Source: Phycisphaerae bacterium
GTDB lineage: Bacteria > Planctomycetota > Phycisphaerae > Phycisphaerales > UBA1924
Length of the DNA: 64,000 nt
NCBI GenBank assembly: GCA_030432255.1
Contig: JAUIHS010000001.1
Coordinates: 310,001 to 374,000 of the forward strand
Reading direction: 5' to 3'
Each line of letters opens with the position of its first letter. The stretch's first letter is position 1. Below, one piece after another: positions 34,003-43,296 of the stretch. Under the pieces are notes generated by a model. That model searched no databases, was not told where the DNA came from, and was given only the letters and a program-made list of their open reading frames with translations. The translations under genes and the position numbers were made by a program.

Positions 34003-35175
34003 TCAGTTGGACCTGGCGATCACAACGATGACCGCGATTGCACCGACCAGGAGCAGAGCGGCGAGGATCGCGAAGGTGATCTTCCAGGCGCTCCACGGGC
34101 GCTCGCCGCGAACTTCCCCGGTGCGCGCATTGACGAGGAACCGGAAGACCCGTTGGCGGTATCGGTACGCGCTGATCCAGACCGGCAGCAGGATGTGCTT
34201 GAACGTGATGTCGTCGTAGGCGGTTTTCTTCGAGGTGATTCGCTGCTCATCGCCGCCGATGTCGCGGTGGATATCGCTGACGATCTGCGGATCCATGATC
34301 ACCTTGGCGTTCTCGAATCCGTCGATCAGTTCGATCTGATAACTCTCGGCCTGGAAGCCTGCGAGGTATTCGTCGGCGTATGACACGAGATTCTCGAGGT
34401 CCCAGGGCTCGAGCGCGTGGATGTACTTCTCGGGAAGGGAGCGCGAGGCGAGGACGAGGACATCGTCGAAGGCGCGCGCAACGACGCCCGCCGCGGGGTA
34501 CCAGCGCGTCTTCTGGACCTGGCGCGTGCGGGTGACGGACTTGCCATCGACCTGCGTGGTGTAGGACTCGGTGACGTAGTAGTGTTCGCCGCGCTGGCCG
34601 ACGTAAGACGTGGTGGTGCTGGTGTCGTAGGTCCAGTAGGGGATGTAGATCCCGGTCAGGCGGGAGTCGATGGACGCCACCTTCTTGAGTTCGGAGGGCG
34701 CGAACCAGAGCGAACTGACCCACTTGCGAAAGGCGGCGCGGGCTTCCTGTCGCGTCACCAGGAATGGGAGGAGCGACTTGGGTCGGATCAACTTCCGACT
34801 GGTACCCGTCGCGACAATGCTGTGACCGCAATAGGGGCAGTCAAAGGCATCAACATCCGGAGGGCGGTCCAGTTCAGCGGCACAGGCGCCGCACTTGACG
34901 ATCGTGTGCTCTTCGATGGCCTCATGCGACCCGAGATCGGCGAGCGCTGCGGCGTAGTCCAATTCCTCGATGGGCGGGAGTTCGGTGAGGTCGAGAGGTG
35001 TGTCGTGGCCGCAGTAGGGGCAGTGGAGCGTATCGGCGCCGGGGCGGTATCCCACCTTCGCACCGCACTGAGCGCAAGGGAACAGGCGCTCCCGGGCTTC
35101 CGGTGGCGTCTCGTCCGTTTCCTCCTCCGGAGGATGGATCAACTCGGCGTCAGTCTGATCCGGGGGATGGCTCAT
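34003..35175 (-). CDS. Double zinc-ribbon membrane protein
   Basis: A 390-residue protein. Two zinc ribbons lie at residues about 32-60 and 92-120 (FPCAQCGAKVGY...CPYCGH and VKCGACAAELD...CPYCGH). A mid-region of strands containing the IPYWTYDTSTTTSY motif is typical of this family, and a single transmembrane helix lies near the C-terminus (FAILAALLLVGAIAVIVVI). Annotation pipelines often misname such proteins primosomal helicase N'. It overlaps the SPFH gene by 4 bases (ATGA) and probably works with it. Confidence 0.8.
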   Translation of the reverse strand: MSHPPDQTDAELIHPPEEETDETPPEARERLFPCAQCGAKVGYRPGADTLHCPYCGHDTPLDLTELPPIEELDYAAALADLGSHEAIEEHTIVKCGACAAELDRPPDVDAFDCPYCGHSIVATGTSRKLIRPKSLLPFLVTRQEARAAFRKWVSSLWFAPSELKKVASIDSRLTGIYIPYWTYDTSTTTSYVGQRGEHYYVTESYTTQVDGKSVTRTRQVQKTRWYPAAGVVARAFDDVLVLASRSLPEKYIHALEPWDLENLVSYADEYLAGFQAESYQIELIDGFENAKVIMDPQIVSDIHRDIGGDEQRITSKKTAYDDITFKHILLPVWISAYRYRQRVFRFLVNARTGEVRGERPWSAWKITFAILAALLLVGAIAVIVVIARSN

Positions 35176-36281
35176 TGCGGCGGGAGCGGGGGAGGAGCGG
35201 CGCCGAAGAGTGACATGAGGCTTCCGACCTGCCCGGCCGGTTGCCACTGGGCCATGCCCTGGGTCCAGACGAGCGACTCGCGCGTCAGTTGACCTGACTG
35301 CGCCTGCTGGCGAAGCAGGTCCAGATTGAAGGGGCCCGTCTGTTGTCCGTTGACGGCGACGAAGTAACTCGGTGACTGTGGAATCGGCGGCGGCGCTGCG
35401 CCGGGCTGCTGGGGTGGCTGGGACATCATCTGGCCCATCTGCTGTCCCATGGCGATACCCATGCCGGCACCCAGTCCACCCGCCGCGAGTCCACCACCGC
35501 CGCTCGGGTTGTTGGCGGCATCTTCGATGGCTTCAGCGGCCTGGAACTGCGTGTATTCCTGCATGTTCCCGACGATGTTCATACTGCTGCGCTTGTCGAG
35601 AGCCTGCTCGACCGCTTCGGGGAGCGAGACGTTCTCGACGTACAACTCGGACAACTCAAGCCCATAGCCCTCGAAGTTCGGACTGATCCGCTCGGTGATG
35701 AACTTGCCGAGTTCGTCGTAGTTGCCGGCCAGATCCAGCGCCGGGATCTTGCTCTCGCCGAGCAGATCGGCGAATCGCGAAACGACGATGTTGCGCAGCT
35801 GGTCCGTCACTTCGTCCTTGGTGAAGTGCCCGTCTGTTCCCACGATCTCCTGGATGAAGACGCCGGGATCCTTGACCCTCACCGTGTAGGTTCCGAAGGC
35901 GCGCAGCCGGATCGGGCCGAACTCCTGGTCACGCATCATGATGGGGTTCTTGGTGCCCCACTTCAGATCGGTGAAGCGGCGCGTTGACACGAAGTAGACC
36001 TCGGCCTTGAACGGGCTCTCGAAGCCGTACTTCCATCCCTTGAGCGTTGCGAGAATGGGGAGGTTCTTCGTCTCCAGCGTGTACATGCCGGGTCGGAAGA
36101 TGTCTGCGATCTGGCCCTCGTTGATGAAGACCGCCGCCTGGCCCTCACGGACCGTCAGTTTGGCGCCGTACTTGATCTCGTTGTTGCGACGCTCGAATCG
36201 ATACACCATCGTGTCGTTGGAGTCATCCAGCCACTCGATGATGTCAATGAGTTCGCCGCGGATCCTGTCCCAAATACCCAT
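35172..36281 (-). CDS. SPFH-domain (virion core-like) protein with GYF_2 domain
   Basis: A 369-residue protein. Residues about 20-245 are an SPFH/band-7-like domain (REGQAAVFINEGQIADIFRPGMY). Residues about 245-300 are a Gly/Gln/Pro-rich linker, and residues about 305-360 a GYF_2 domain (YFVAVNGQQTGPFNLDLL...WTQGMAQWQPA). SPFH-zinc-ribbon pairs with this C-terminal tail are widespread but uncharacterised; membrane stress or scaffold functions have been proposed. AGGAG lies about nine bases before the ATG at 36281. Confidence 0.85.
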   Translation of the reverse strand: MGIWDRIRGELIDIIEWLDDSNDTMVYRFERRNNEIKYGAKLTVREGQAAVFINEGQIADIFRPGMYTLETKNLPILATLKGWKYGFESPFKAEVYFVSTRRFTDLKWGTKNPIMMRDQEFGPIRLRAFGTYTVRVKDPGVFIQEIVGTDGHFTKDEVTDQLRNIVVSRFADLLGESKIPALDLAGNYDELGKFITERISPNFEGYGLELSELYVENVSLPEAVEQALDKRSSMNIVGNMQEYTQFQAAEAIEDAANNPSGGGGLAAGGLGAGMGIAMGQQMGQMMSQPPQQPGAAPPPIPQSPSYFVAVNGQQTGPFNLDLLRQQAQSGQLTRESLVWTQGMAQWQPAGQVGSLMSLFGAAPPPLPPQ

Positions 36282-36399
36282 GTCAACCACTCTCCTTCGT
36301 GACAGATGCTGCACTTCAGCGTGTTCATTCTACAGCGCAGTCGTGATGCGACCTGTCCGGGATCTGGTTGTTCAGGACATGCCGGAGCGGCGGTCGATC

Positions 36400-37158
36400 T
36401 CAGGCCATTGAGATCATGGTGCCGGGGCCGCGCAACCGTGCCATCTGCGACTGGAGGAATCGGCCGGGGCACGCGGTGCGTGACAGTTCACGATGCGTGT
36501 AGATCCGAGAGGCGCGCACCTTGTACGTCTGCATCTGCGCGACCACGAAGCGTTCCACGGCATCCAGTTGTGCGGCGTTGGGCTGCTGGATCTCGTAGTT
36601 GCCCAGCACGCAGATGCCGAGGTTCCCGGTGTTCTGTTCCTTCACGTGAGCGCCCTGCCAGGAGATCGGACGGGCCTCCCAGATCCGACCCGCGGGGTCG
36701 ATGGCATAGTGATAGCCGATGTCGCCCCAGCCGCGGCCACGATGGGCCGACCGGATGGCCTCGATGCGCCGCGCGGCGGCATCGGAAGAGGTACTGGTGA
36801 ACGCCGACATGCCGTCGTGGTGGATTGTGATCCGGTCGATGGGCACCATCCGGTCCATCAGGCGGGGGACCGGGCTGCCCTTGGCCCAGAGGCGGCGGGA
36901 CATGAGGTCCGGAACAGTGACCCGGCTGGAAGCCGATGAGGCATCCATGGACGGGTCCCAGTGATGAATCGTCGGCGAATCCGCATGCACCGATGCATCC
37001 GGCCACGGGACCTCGGGAAGCGCGACACGCCGCGAACTTGACGACGAGGCACACGCACCCAGCATGGCCGTTCCTGAAAGTGCGGCAACGCCCGCCAGGC
37101 TGCGACGGAGCGCATCGCGGCGGGAGATACGAGGTTCGTCATGTGATTGGCTGCTCAT
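36400..37158 (-). CDS. Tat-exported lipoprotein amidase (N-acetylmuramoyl-L-alanine amidase, PGRP-like)
   Basis: A 252-residue protein with a twin-arginine signal (SRRDALRR, residues 12-19) and a lipobox ending at Cys36 (LGAC). Residues about 105-250 are an amidase_2/PGRP domain, with zinc-ligand candidates in ITIHHDGMS and YTHRELSRTACPGRF and the Tyr in GYHYAIDPAGRIWEAR. It should cleave the lactyl-amide bond of peptidoglycan at the cell surface. The ATG at 37158 has GGAAGG upstream; a second in-frame ATG four codons earlier is less likely. Confidence 0.88.
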   Translation of the reverse strand: MSSQSHDEPRISRRDALRRSLAGVAALSGTAMLGACASSSSSRRVALPEVPWPDASVHADSPTIHHWDPSMDASSASSRVTVPDLMSRRLWAKGSPVPRLMDRMVPIDRITIHHDGMSAFTSTSSDAAARRIEAIRSAHRGRGWGDIGYHYAIDPAGRIWEARPISWQGAHVKEQNTGNLGICVLGNYEIQQPNAAQLDAVERFVVAQMQTYKVRASRIYTHRELSRTACPGRFLQSQMARLRGPGTMISMA

Positions 37159-37324
37159 CGGACCTTCCATCGGCCAGACCGGCCGTGATGCTGCAATCTG
37201 CCGGACATTGTGCCATATCGTCTGAGAGAACCCAAGAGGGTGTCGCGGGAATCCTGCTCACGGGAATTCAGAATGTGACGATGGTAGGCTGTGGGCCCGA
37301 AGAACCCCCCTCCCCGGAGTACGA

Positions 37325-39220
37325 ATGTCCAACGGAGTTGCCAGCACGGATGCCTTGATTACCCCCATCGTCGCCTCGGCGTGGGCTGGCTGTACGCCGC
37401 TGGGTGTGACGATCGGTGAGGAGTCCTCCAGGTTCGCCGTCGTTGCTGACGCCGATGCCGTGCGCATCCGCCTCGTGCACCCTGGTACGAAGGAGTCCCG
37501 CGTCGCGGAACTCGCCCCCGTCGAGGGGGAGGCGGAAGTGTGGTCGAGGAGTGTGCCCGGCAACTGGCGCGGCTGGTCGTACACCTACGAGATCGAACGC
37601 GACGGTCGGACCCTCTCCGAGATCGTCGACCCCCGTGCGACTCTGGTCAGGGACGGGCGCGCCATCGTCTGCTCCGATCGGACAGCCGTCACGCCCCGGC
37701 CGGACCTCGCCCCGCGTGATGCGGTGATCTATGAACTGCACATCCGCGACTTCACGCGTGACGAAGCCGCCGGCGTTCGCAATTCCTGGAATGGGCGCTA
37801 TCTCGGCCTGACGCAGTCGGGAACCCGCCTGGACGGAACGGGTCTTTCCACGGGGCTTGATCATCTTGTTGAACTGGGCGTGACAGTTGTTCAACTGATG
37901 CCCGTGCACTCCTTCGCGTCGCTGTACGACACCGCGTACGAGTGGGGCTACATGCCCAACGAGTTCTTCGCACCCTTCGAGGGCTATGCCTCATCTGTTG
38001 CGCTGGAGGCACCGGTACAGGAATTGAAGCGGGCCATCAGTGCGCTTCATGAGGCGGGGCTGCGGGTCACGCTTGATGTGGTCTTCAACCACACGTCGGA
38101 AGTCTGGCCCACGCGCCTTCGTGGCCTCATGGCGCTGGCGCCGCGGACCTTTTTCCGGTTTCACGAGGATGGCACGCCCTGGGACGGCAGCGCCTGCGGC
38201 AACGAGTTTCGCTCTGACTCCGATCAGGGGCGACGACTGATCGTCGAGAGTTGTCTGCACTGGGTCACCGAGTATGGCGTCGATGGATTCCGCTTCGATC
38301 TCATGGGCTTGATTGATGCGGACACCATGCAGATGGTGGCTTCTGAACTTCACGCCATCGATCCGACCATCCTGGTCTACGGCGAGCCGTGGGCCGCCGG
38401 GCCGACGCCCATCGAAATCAATGAGAAAGGCGTCCAGCGCGGCCGAGGGTGGAGTGTCTTCAATGACATCCTCCGCGACGGTCTTCGCGGCAGCGTCTTT
38501 GACGAAGACGATCCGGGCTTCCTGGTCAGCGGTGAGAAGATCCCACGCGTCAAGGATGGTCTGCGTGGTGCGATTGATTCATTCGCCGACACGCCGCTGG
38601 AGTCCATCAACTACATCGAGTGTCACGACAACCACACGCTTGCTGACCGGTTGCAACTCACGGTTGGCGAGGATGCGCGGCTGACTGAGCTTCAGAAGGA
38701 GCAGATGCACCGACTCGGGCTGTTGATCCTGATGATGTGCCCCGGCATCCCGTTCATCCACGCGGGCCAGGAATTCGATCGCAGCAAGGATGGCCACGAC
38801 AATACCTACAACCTCGGCGATCGGATCAACAACATCTCGTGGCGGGCAAAGGACAAGCGCTTCAGGCTGTTCACCTTCTATCGCCGCATCATCCGCATGC
38901 GCCTCGACCATCCACTCTTCCGACCGGTGACCCGCCAGGCGGTCGAGGAGGGTGTCCACTACTTCGATGAAGACATGGGACTTGAGATTCCCGACGGTAC
39001 GATCGGGGTTCGTATCGAGGACACGACGGGCGAGGACACCTGGGCCCGCGCAGTGCTGCTGCTGAACGGGACCGGCCACGAAGCCCGCATTCCGCTGCCC
39101 GATGGCAAGTGGAGTGTGGCGGTCGACAACTGTCACACGCTCGATCGGCTGGTGCAGGTCAGTCAGTCCATGCGCGTCAGCGGGCACAGTGGGTGCGTGC
39201 TCTGGCAGCCGCGCCCCTGA
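37325..39220 (+). CDS. Pullulanase-type GH13 glycosidase
   Basis: A 631-residue enzyme. Residues 20-130 form an N-terminal CBM48-like beta domain; the (beta/alpha)8 barrel follows. The pullulanase/debranching signature YEWGYMPNEFFAPFEGY, the nucleophile aspartate in DGFRFDLMGL, the acid glutamate in VYGEPWAAG, and the third carboxylate in ECHDNHTL are all visible. It has no signal peptide, so it probably debranches cytoplasmic glycogen or alpha-glucan. Its stop lies one base before the opposing hydrolase gene. Confidence 0.9.
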   Translation: MSNGVASTDALITPIVASAWAGCTPLGVTIGEESSRFAVVADADAVRIRLVHPGTKESRVAELAPVEGEAEVWSRSVPGNWRGWSYTYEIERDGRTLSEIVDPRATLVRDGRAIVCSDRTAVTPRPDLAPRDAVIYELHIRDFTRDEAAGVRNSWNGRYLGLTQSGTRLDGTGLSTGLDHLVELGVTVVQLMPVHSFASLYDTAYEWGYMPNEFFAPFEGYASSVALEAPVQELKRAISALHEAGLRVTLDVVFNHTSEVWPTRLRGLMALAPRTFFRFHEDGTPWDGSACGNEFRSDSDQGRRLIVESCLHWVTEYGVDGFRFDLMGLIDADTMQMVASELHAIDPTILVYGEPWAAGPTPIEINEKGVQRGRGWSVFNDILRDGLRGSVFDEDDPGFLVSGEKIPRVKDGLRGAIDSFADTPLESINYIECHDNHTLADRLQLTVGEDARLTELQKEQMHRLGLLILMMCPGIPFIHAGQEFDRSKDGHDNTYNLGDRINNISWRAKDKRFRLFTFYRRIIRMRLDHPLFRPVTRQAVEEGVHYFDEDMGLEIPDGTIGVRIEDTTGEDTWARAVLLLNGTGHEARIPLPDGKWSVAVDNCHTLDRLVQVSQSMRVSGHSGCVLWQPRP

Positions 39221-39221
39221 C

Positions 39222-40472
39222 TCACTTCGTCCGCGTGTTCGTTCGGAGGGGCTTGTTCGTACAGGAGATCAGCCGCCCGTGGTTGCCGTGGCCCAGGTCG
39301 AAGAGGCCGCGGGCCGCATGGAACTGACCGTCGATGCGTCGGCCGCGCCGATAGCCGAGCGCATGGAGCAGGCTCCACGTCAGCCGTCCGGCCCGGTCTT
39401 CATCCACGACGAGTGTTGCGGGCAGTTCGGTGCTGCGGCGCAGCGCGGGCAGCAGGGGAAGGAGTCGCTCAGTCTTCAGTCGGCGGAGCCAGCCGGTGAG
39501 CGTGAGCCATCCGGGCGGAACGGCGTGGACGACGAAGTAGCCATCCTCGCCGAGTTTCTGGTAGAGCGGCATGAAGATCCGGCCGTTTTCGCTGGCGTGG
39601 AACTCCCGCTCGTTGTCGGCTCCGAGGAGTTCTCCCTCGCTGATCAACTGGAAGTTGTCGTAGCCCGGCTGCATGCGGAATCCATCGCGCTCGCCGACCC
39701 GGTGGTGATCGCGCACTTCAACAACCGGCGGCAACCCGAGTGAAGCATCCGACAGGGTGCGGTAATGGCGGTCAAAGTCCGGGATGTCGCGGCGGTGCAG
39801 GATGCCGGAGGCTTCGACCAGCAGCCAGATCGCGGACTCATGCAGTTCGATAGACAGGGGGTCGTCGTGTTGGCCCGCTTCGAATCCCACCGAGGCGAGC
39901 CCCAACTGGTTGATGTAGTCTGGAAGCGTTCCTTCCAGCACTTCCTCGACACCGAGAATCCGGGTCACCGGAAGGTGAGCGGCGAGACGTCGGTTGCGAA
40001 GGCTGTCGCCAAGCACGCAGAATGGAGCCGAGGGCGCAGATGTCGTGTGCAGGTCAATGAAGGAGATGGGCCCGGCAGCCTCGGTCGTGATGTGGTCGAT
40101 GGCCTGGATGATCTGCGACTGCTCGAAGCGTTCTGCGACAAGGTGCTCCATGAAATCGTCGTCGAGCATGCCGGAGGTGACCGCGTGGACACGGTCAGAC
40201 GTCCACATCCGGTTCAGGTCCTGTTCCATGAATCGCGAGTGATTGCGCAATGCGGCGATGTTGGCGATCAGGGCGACGATGGCGCCGCGGAGCGGGAGAT
40301 CGCGCTCCTTGATGGTCTCCAGAACGCGCTCGGTCGCATGCACGCCGGAAGGCTCATTGCCGTGCTGAGCGCACACGCACACCAGTACAGGACCGCGTTC
40401 CATCGCGCCCTGAACCGTCAGGCGGTGAACGTGCAACGCCTCGGGATGATGTGGCTCCGGAGCCTTCAGCAC
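39222..40472 (-). CDS. AstE/AspA-type (succinylglutamate desuccinylase/aspartoacylase) zinc hydrolase
   Basis: A 416-residue protein. The metal-binding motif of the family (HGNEPSGVHATERVLE) is near residue 37-52, followed by DLNRMW and FIDLHTTS with the third zinc histidine. A GTG start at 40472 is chosen because GAGGGAG precedes it by eight bases. It overlaps the end of the GCS2 ligase gene by one to a few codons. The family hydrolyses N-acyl amino acids; the co-directional ligase suggests that it processes that ligase's amide product or its precursor. Confidence 0.85.
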   Translation of the reverse strand: MLKAPEPHHPEALHVHRLTVQGAMERGPVLVCVCAQHGNEPSGVHATERVLETIKERDLPLRGAIVALIANIAALRNHSRFMEQDLNRMWTSDRVHAVTSGMLDDDFMEHLVAERFEQSQIIQAIDHITTEAAGPISFIDLHTTSAPSAPFCVLGDSLRNRRLAAHLPVTRILGVEEVLEGTLPDYINQLGLASVGFEAGQHDDPLSIELHESAIWLLVEASGILHRRDIPDFDRHYRTLSDASLGLPPVVEVRDHHRVGERDGFRMQPGYDNFQLISEGELLGADNEREFHASENGRIFMPLYQKLGEDGYFVVHAVPPGWLTLTGWLRRLKTERLLPLLPALRRSTELPATLVVDEDRAGRLTWSLLHALGYRRGRRIDGQFHAARGLFDLGHGNHGRLISCTNKPLRTNTRTK

Positions 40473-40485
40473 ACCAGTCGCTCCC

Positions 40486-42411
40486 TCAATCCTCCAGGAA
40501 CTGCTCGAGCAGCGGAGCAGCCAGCATGATGAGGTCGTACTCCGTGATGAGCCCGATGAGGCGACCGTGAGGCTTGCCGTCGCTGGTGACGGGCAGACAC
40601 CCGACATGGTGCTCGCGCATCAGCCTGATGGCGTCCGCCGTGGGTGTCTCCGGAGAGGCCACGATCGGATTGCGATGCATGATCGAACTGACCGGCACCG
40701 GAATATTGGTCTCCTCCGGCCCACCCTGGGCAAGGAATCGCAGCAGCGCCCGGTGAGAGACCAGCCCGACGAGGCAGTGATCGTCGTCCTCGACCGGCAC
40801 GTGCCGGACATGCTTCCAGTCCATCAGGTTGGCGACGAGATCGACCACGTCGTTCTCGTGCACTGTGAAGAGGTCCGAGGACATGTACTGCCCCACAACG
40901 CGGAAGTTCTCGCGCGAGAGTGTCTGCGATGTGGGCTCCGCGAGGGGCCATTCATGGACCGGATGTCCGTTGCGCTGGTTCTCAACCATGGCCGCGACGA
41001 CCGTTGCCAGTTGCTCTGACCTGTTCCGAATCCCCCGGAGTGCTCCGAGTGAGCGGGTCGCCCACTGGGCGCCGGTCTGATTGCAAGCGATCCGGTCATG
41101 GATCGTATCGAGGTAGAGGCTGATGTCCGACGCATCAATGCCGGCGCTCGCCAGACCCTCTCGCGCCAGTGGCAGGAACAGGTCCTGAAGCAGTTCGCGC
41201 GCCGGACGATGACCCTGACCGGGCCAGAAGAGTTGGGCGTCAAGCCCCTGGCGCGCCGCCGCGTTGAAGTTCGCCGCGGCGTCATCAAAATCCATGACTC
41301 GCGTGATGTCTTCGTACTGCTCAGTGACCCCGGACATCAGTCCGAACCAGAATGCGGCATTGGCGATCTCATCGCGCGGTGTCGGGCCGGAGGGGAGGAT
41401 GCGGTTCTCGATGCGCAGGTGTGGACGATTCTTCGAAACGCCATAGCACGCCCGGTTCCATCGGTAGACCGTTCCGTTGTGCAGGCAGAGGGCGGCAAGC
41501 CGCGGTGCTTCCCCCTTCTGGATCTTCTCGATGGGGTCCTCGACCGGGTCCATGTTGAAGAGCACCTTGAACCGGGCGATGTCCTCCTGGTAGATCTCAA
41601 GGACGCCCTTCTCAACCCAGTGTGTTCCGAAGCTCACGCGGCGGAGGAACTCGCGCATGTCATGATGCGACTGTCGCGTGTCGATGGATTGCTGGAAAAG
41701 GGCGATGCGCGTCTCGCGCCAGAGTCGCTTGCCGAAGAGCAGCGGGGAGTTGGAGGCTGCCGCGAGGACTGGCGCGGTGACCGCCTGTGCGATGTTGTAG
41801 GCCCGTGCGAACTCGTCAGGTGAGACCTGGAAATGCACTTGGAAGCTGGTGTTGCAGGCTTCCAGCATGACGTTGTCGTGCTCGACGCTGAGTTCATCGA
41901 TGCCTTCGATGCGCAGTTGATAGGGGCCGCCGCGAAGTTGGGTCAGCGCATCATTGAGCACCCGGTAGCGAGGGCGATCGGTGAGGTTATCGAGTGTGAG
42001 GTCCGACTTGAGAAGTGAAGGAAGGATGCCACAGAGTACGACTTCGGCGTTGTGCAGCCGGGCGGCGTTGCGAACGCGCACGAGGTGCTCGTTGATGTCC
42101 GCTTCGAGGCGGGAGAGACAGTCACCCCCGAAGACCAGCGGGTCGAGGTTGAACTCCATGTTGAACTTGGCAAGTTCGGTCGTGAAGTCACCATCGTTGA
42201 GATCGTTGAGGATGGGGTCGTTCAGCGGCGCCGGCCGCCACGACCGGTCGACGATGAAGAGTTCCTGCTCGGCACCGATGCGGCGGACCCCCGTCTCGAA
42301 CATGCCGTTGTTCAGCATCTGCTCCAGGGCACGTACATCGCGGAGCAGCGTCTTCATGAAAGCCCGCTGCGCCTCGCCGTCCCCACGCTGCTGAACAGTT
42401 TCGACGCCCAT
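40486..42411 (-). CDS. GCS2-type glutamate-cysteine ligase family protein fused to two CBS domains
   Basis: A 641-residue protein. Residues about 25-430 match the carboxylate-amine ligase/GCS2 family, with GAEQELFIVD near residue 47, AKFNMEFNLDPLVFGG, and NRACYGVSKNRPHLRIENRILPSGPT. Residues about 515-635 hold two CBS domains (YMSSDLFTVHENDVVDLVANLM and PVSSIMHRNPIVASPETPTADAIRLMREHHVG), which probably sense an adenine nucleotide. The usual ATP-dependent product is a gamma-glutamyl or related amide. It sits inside a four-gene leftward cluster. The substrate is not deducible from sequence. Confidence 0.88.
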   Translation of the reverse strand: MGVETVQQRGDGEAQRAFMKTLLRDVRALEQMLNNGMFETGVRRIGAEQELFIVDRSWRPAPLNDPILNDLNDGDFTTELAKFNMEFNLDPLVFGGDCLSRLEADINEHLVRVRNAARLHNAEVVLCGILPSLLKSDLTLDNLTDRPRYRVLNDALTQLRGGPYQLRIEGIDELSVEHDNVMLEACNTSFQVHFQVSPDEFARAYNIAQAVTAPVLAAASNSPLLFGKRLWRETRIALFQQSIDTRQSHHDMREFLRRVSFGTHWVEKGVLEIYQEDIARFKVLFNMDPVEDPIEKIQKGEAPRLAALCLHNGTVYRWNRACYGVSKNRPHLRIENRILPSGPTPRDEIANAAFWFGLMSGVTEQYEDITRVMDFDDAAANFNAAARQGLDAQLFWPGQGHRPARELLQDLFLPLAREGLASAGIDASDISLYLDTIHDRIACNQTGAQWATRSLGALRGIRNRSEQLATVVAAMVENQRNGHPVHEWPLAEPTSQTLSRENFRVVGQYMSSDLFTVHENDVVDLVANLMDWKHVRHVPVEDDDHCLVGLVSHRALLRFLAQGGPEETNIPVPVSSIMHRNPIVASPETPTADAIRLMREHHVGCLPVTSDGKPHGRLIGLITEYDLIMLAAPLLEQFLED

Positions 42412-42507
42412 ACATCCTCATTTCCAGGACCGAAGTCCGATTGTAACGGGCGATCTGCGGATCACACCCCTCGAGGTCCACTTCCGGCGGGTCGCCCGGT
42501 CCAATAA

Positions 42508-43254
42508 CTACACATACTCTTCGATGAAGCGGCGCAGGATCTGCGCGGCGTAGGGAGTCGGCCTCAGGCTTCGGGACATTGCCTCGAACGCCTCGGCGTC
42601 CGGCATGTAGATGTGGCGGTAGACCATGAGGCGCTCCATGAGGCGCTCCTCCGTCAGTTCGGCGTGGAACTGGGTCCCGTAGATGGGGAGGCCTTCGAGA
42701 CGAAAGGCCTGGTTGGGACAGAGATCGGTGCTGGCGAGTTCCAGACCGCCCTCAGGCAGCCGCGACACGCGATCCTGATGGCCCAGGAGCACATCGAAGG
42801 GCGATGGGAAGCCAGCCTTGTCGTCCGGAAGCCAGAAGACGGGATCGTTCCGACCCTCGTCCGTGAGGTCGACCAGGTGGGCACCGACCTCCGATCGGGA
42901 GGGATCGTGGATGGCTTCGCCACCCAGGGCGCGGGCCATGAACTGGTGACCCCAGCAGGATCCGAACAAGGGCTTCGCGGCATCGGCCATCCTTTGGATC
43001 ATCGCCGCGAGATGATCGGTGAACGGATAGTCCTTCACGGCCGAATGGACGCCGGCACCGCCGATGATCACGGCATCCGCCGCCTCGACCTCGGACCACT
43101 CCGGTGTCGGGTGCTCAACGAGATTGATGTTCCGAACCTGTTCCCCGTGGATGCCGCACCGCTCCACCACGCACTGCTTCTCGTGCTCCGCCACCTGCGC
43201 AGATTCGCGCACCTGGAGGAGCAGCAGTCTCAGCGATGGGAACGAGGAGGGCAT
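42508..43254 (-). CDS. Class I glutamine amidotransferase
   Basis: A 248-residue GATase1: nucleophile Cys in GSCWGHQFMARALGG, the histidine of the second motif in GTQFHAELT, and EE near it completing the triad. It has no synthase domain fused, so it likely supplies ammonia or hydrolyses a gamma-glutamyl compound, as in gamma-glutamyl-gamma-aminobutyrate hydrolase-like proteins. It lies between the class IV aminotransferase gene and the GCS2-CBS gene on the same strand. A TAGAAT box lies nine bases before its start codon. Confidence 0.85.
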   Translation of the reverse strand: MPSSFPSLRLLLLQVRESAQVAEHEKQCVVERCGIHGEQVRNINLVEHPTPEWSEVEAADAVIIGGAGVHSAVKDYPFTDHLAAMIQRMADAAKPLFGSCWGHQFMARALGGEAIHDPSRSEVGAHLVDLTDEGRNDPVFWLPDDKAGFPSPFDVLLGHQDRVSRLPEGGLELASTDLCPNQAFRLEGLPIYGTQFHAELTEERLMERLMVYRHIYMPDAEAFEAMSRSLRPTPYAAQILRRFIEEYV

Positions 43255-43296
43255 AGCACGCCAATTCTAGCGAACCTCCGCGTGATCGCGGCACAC

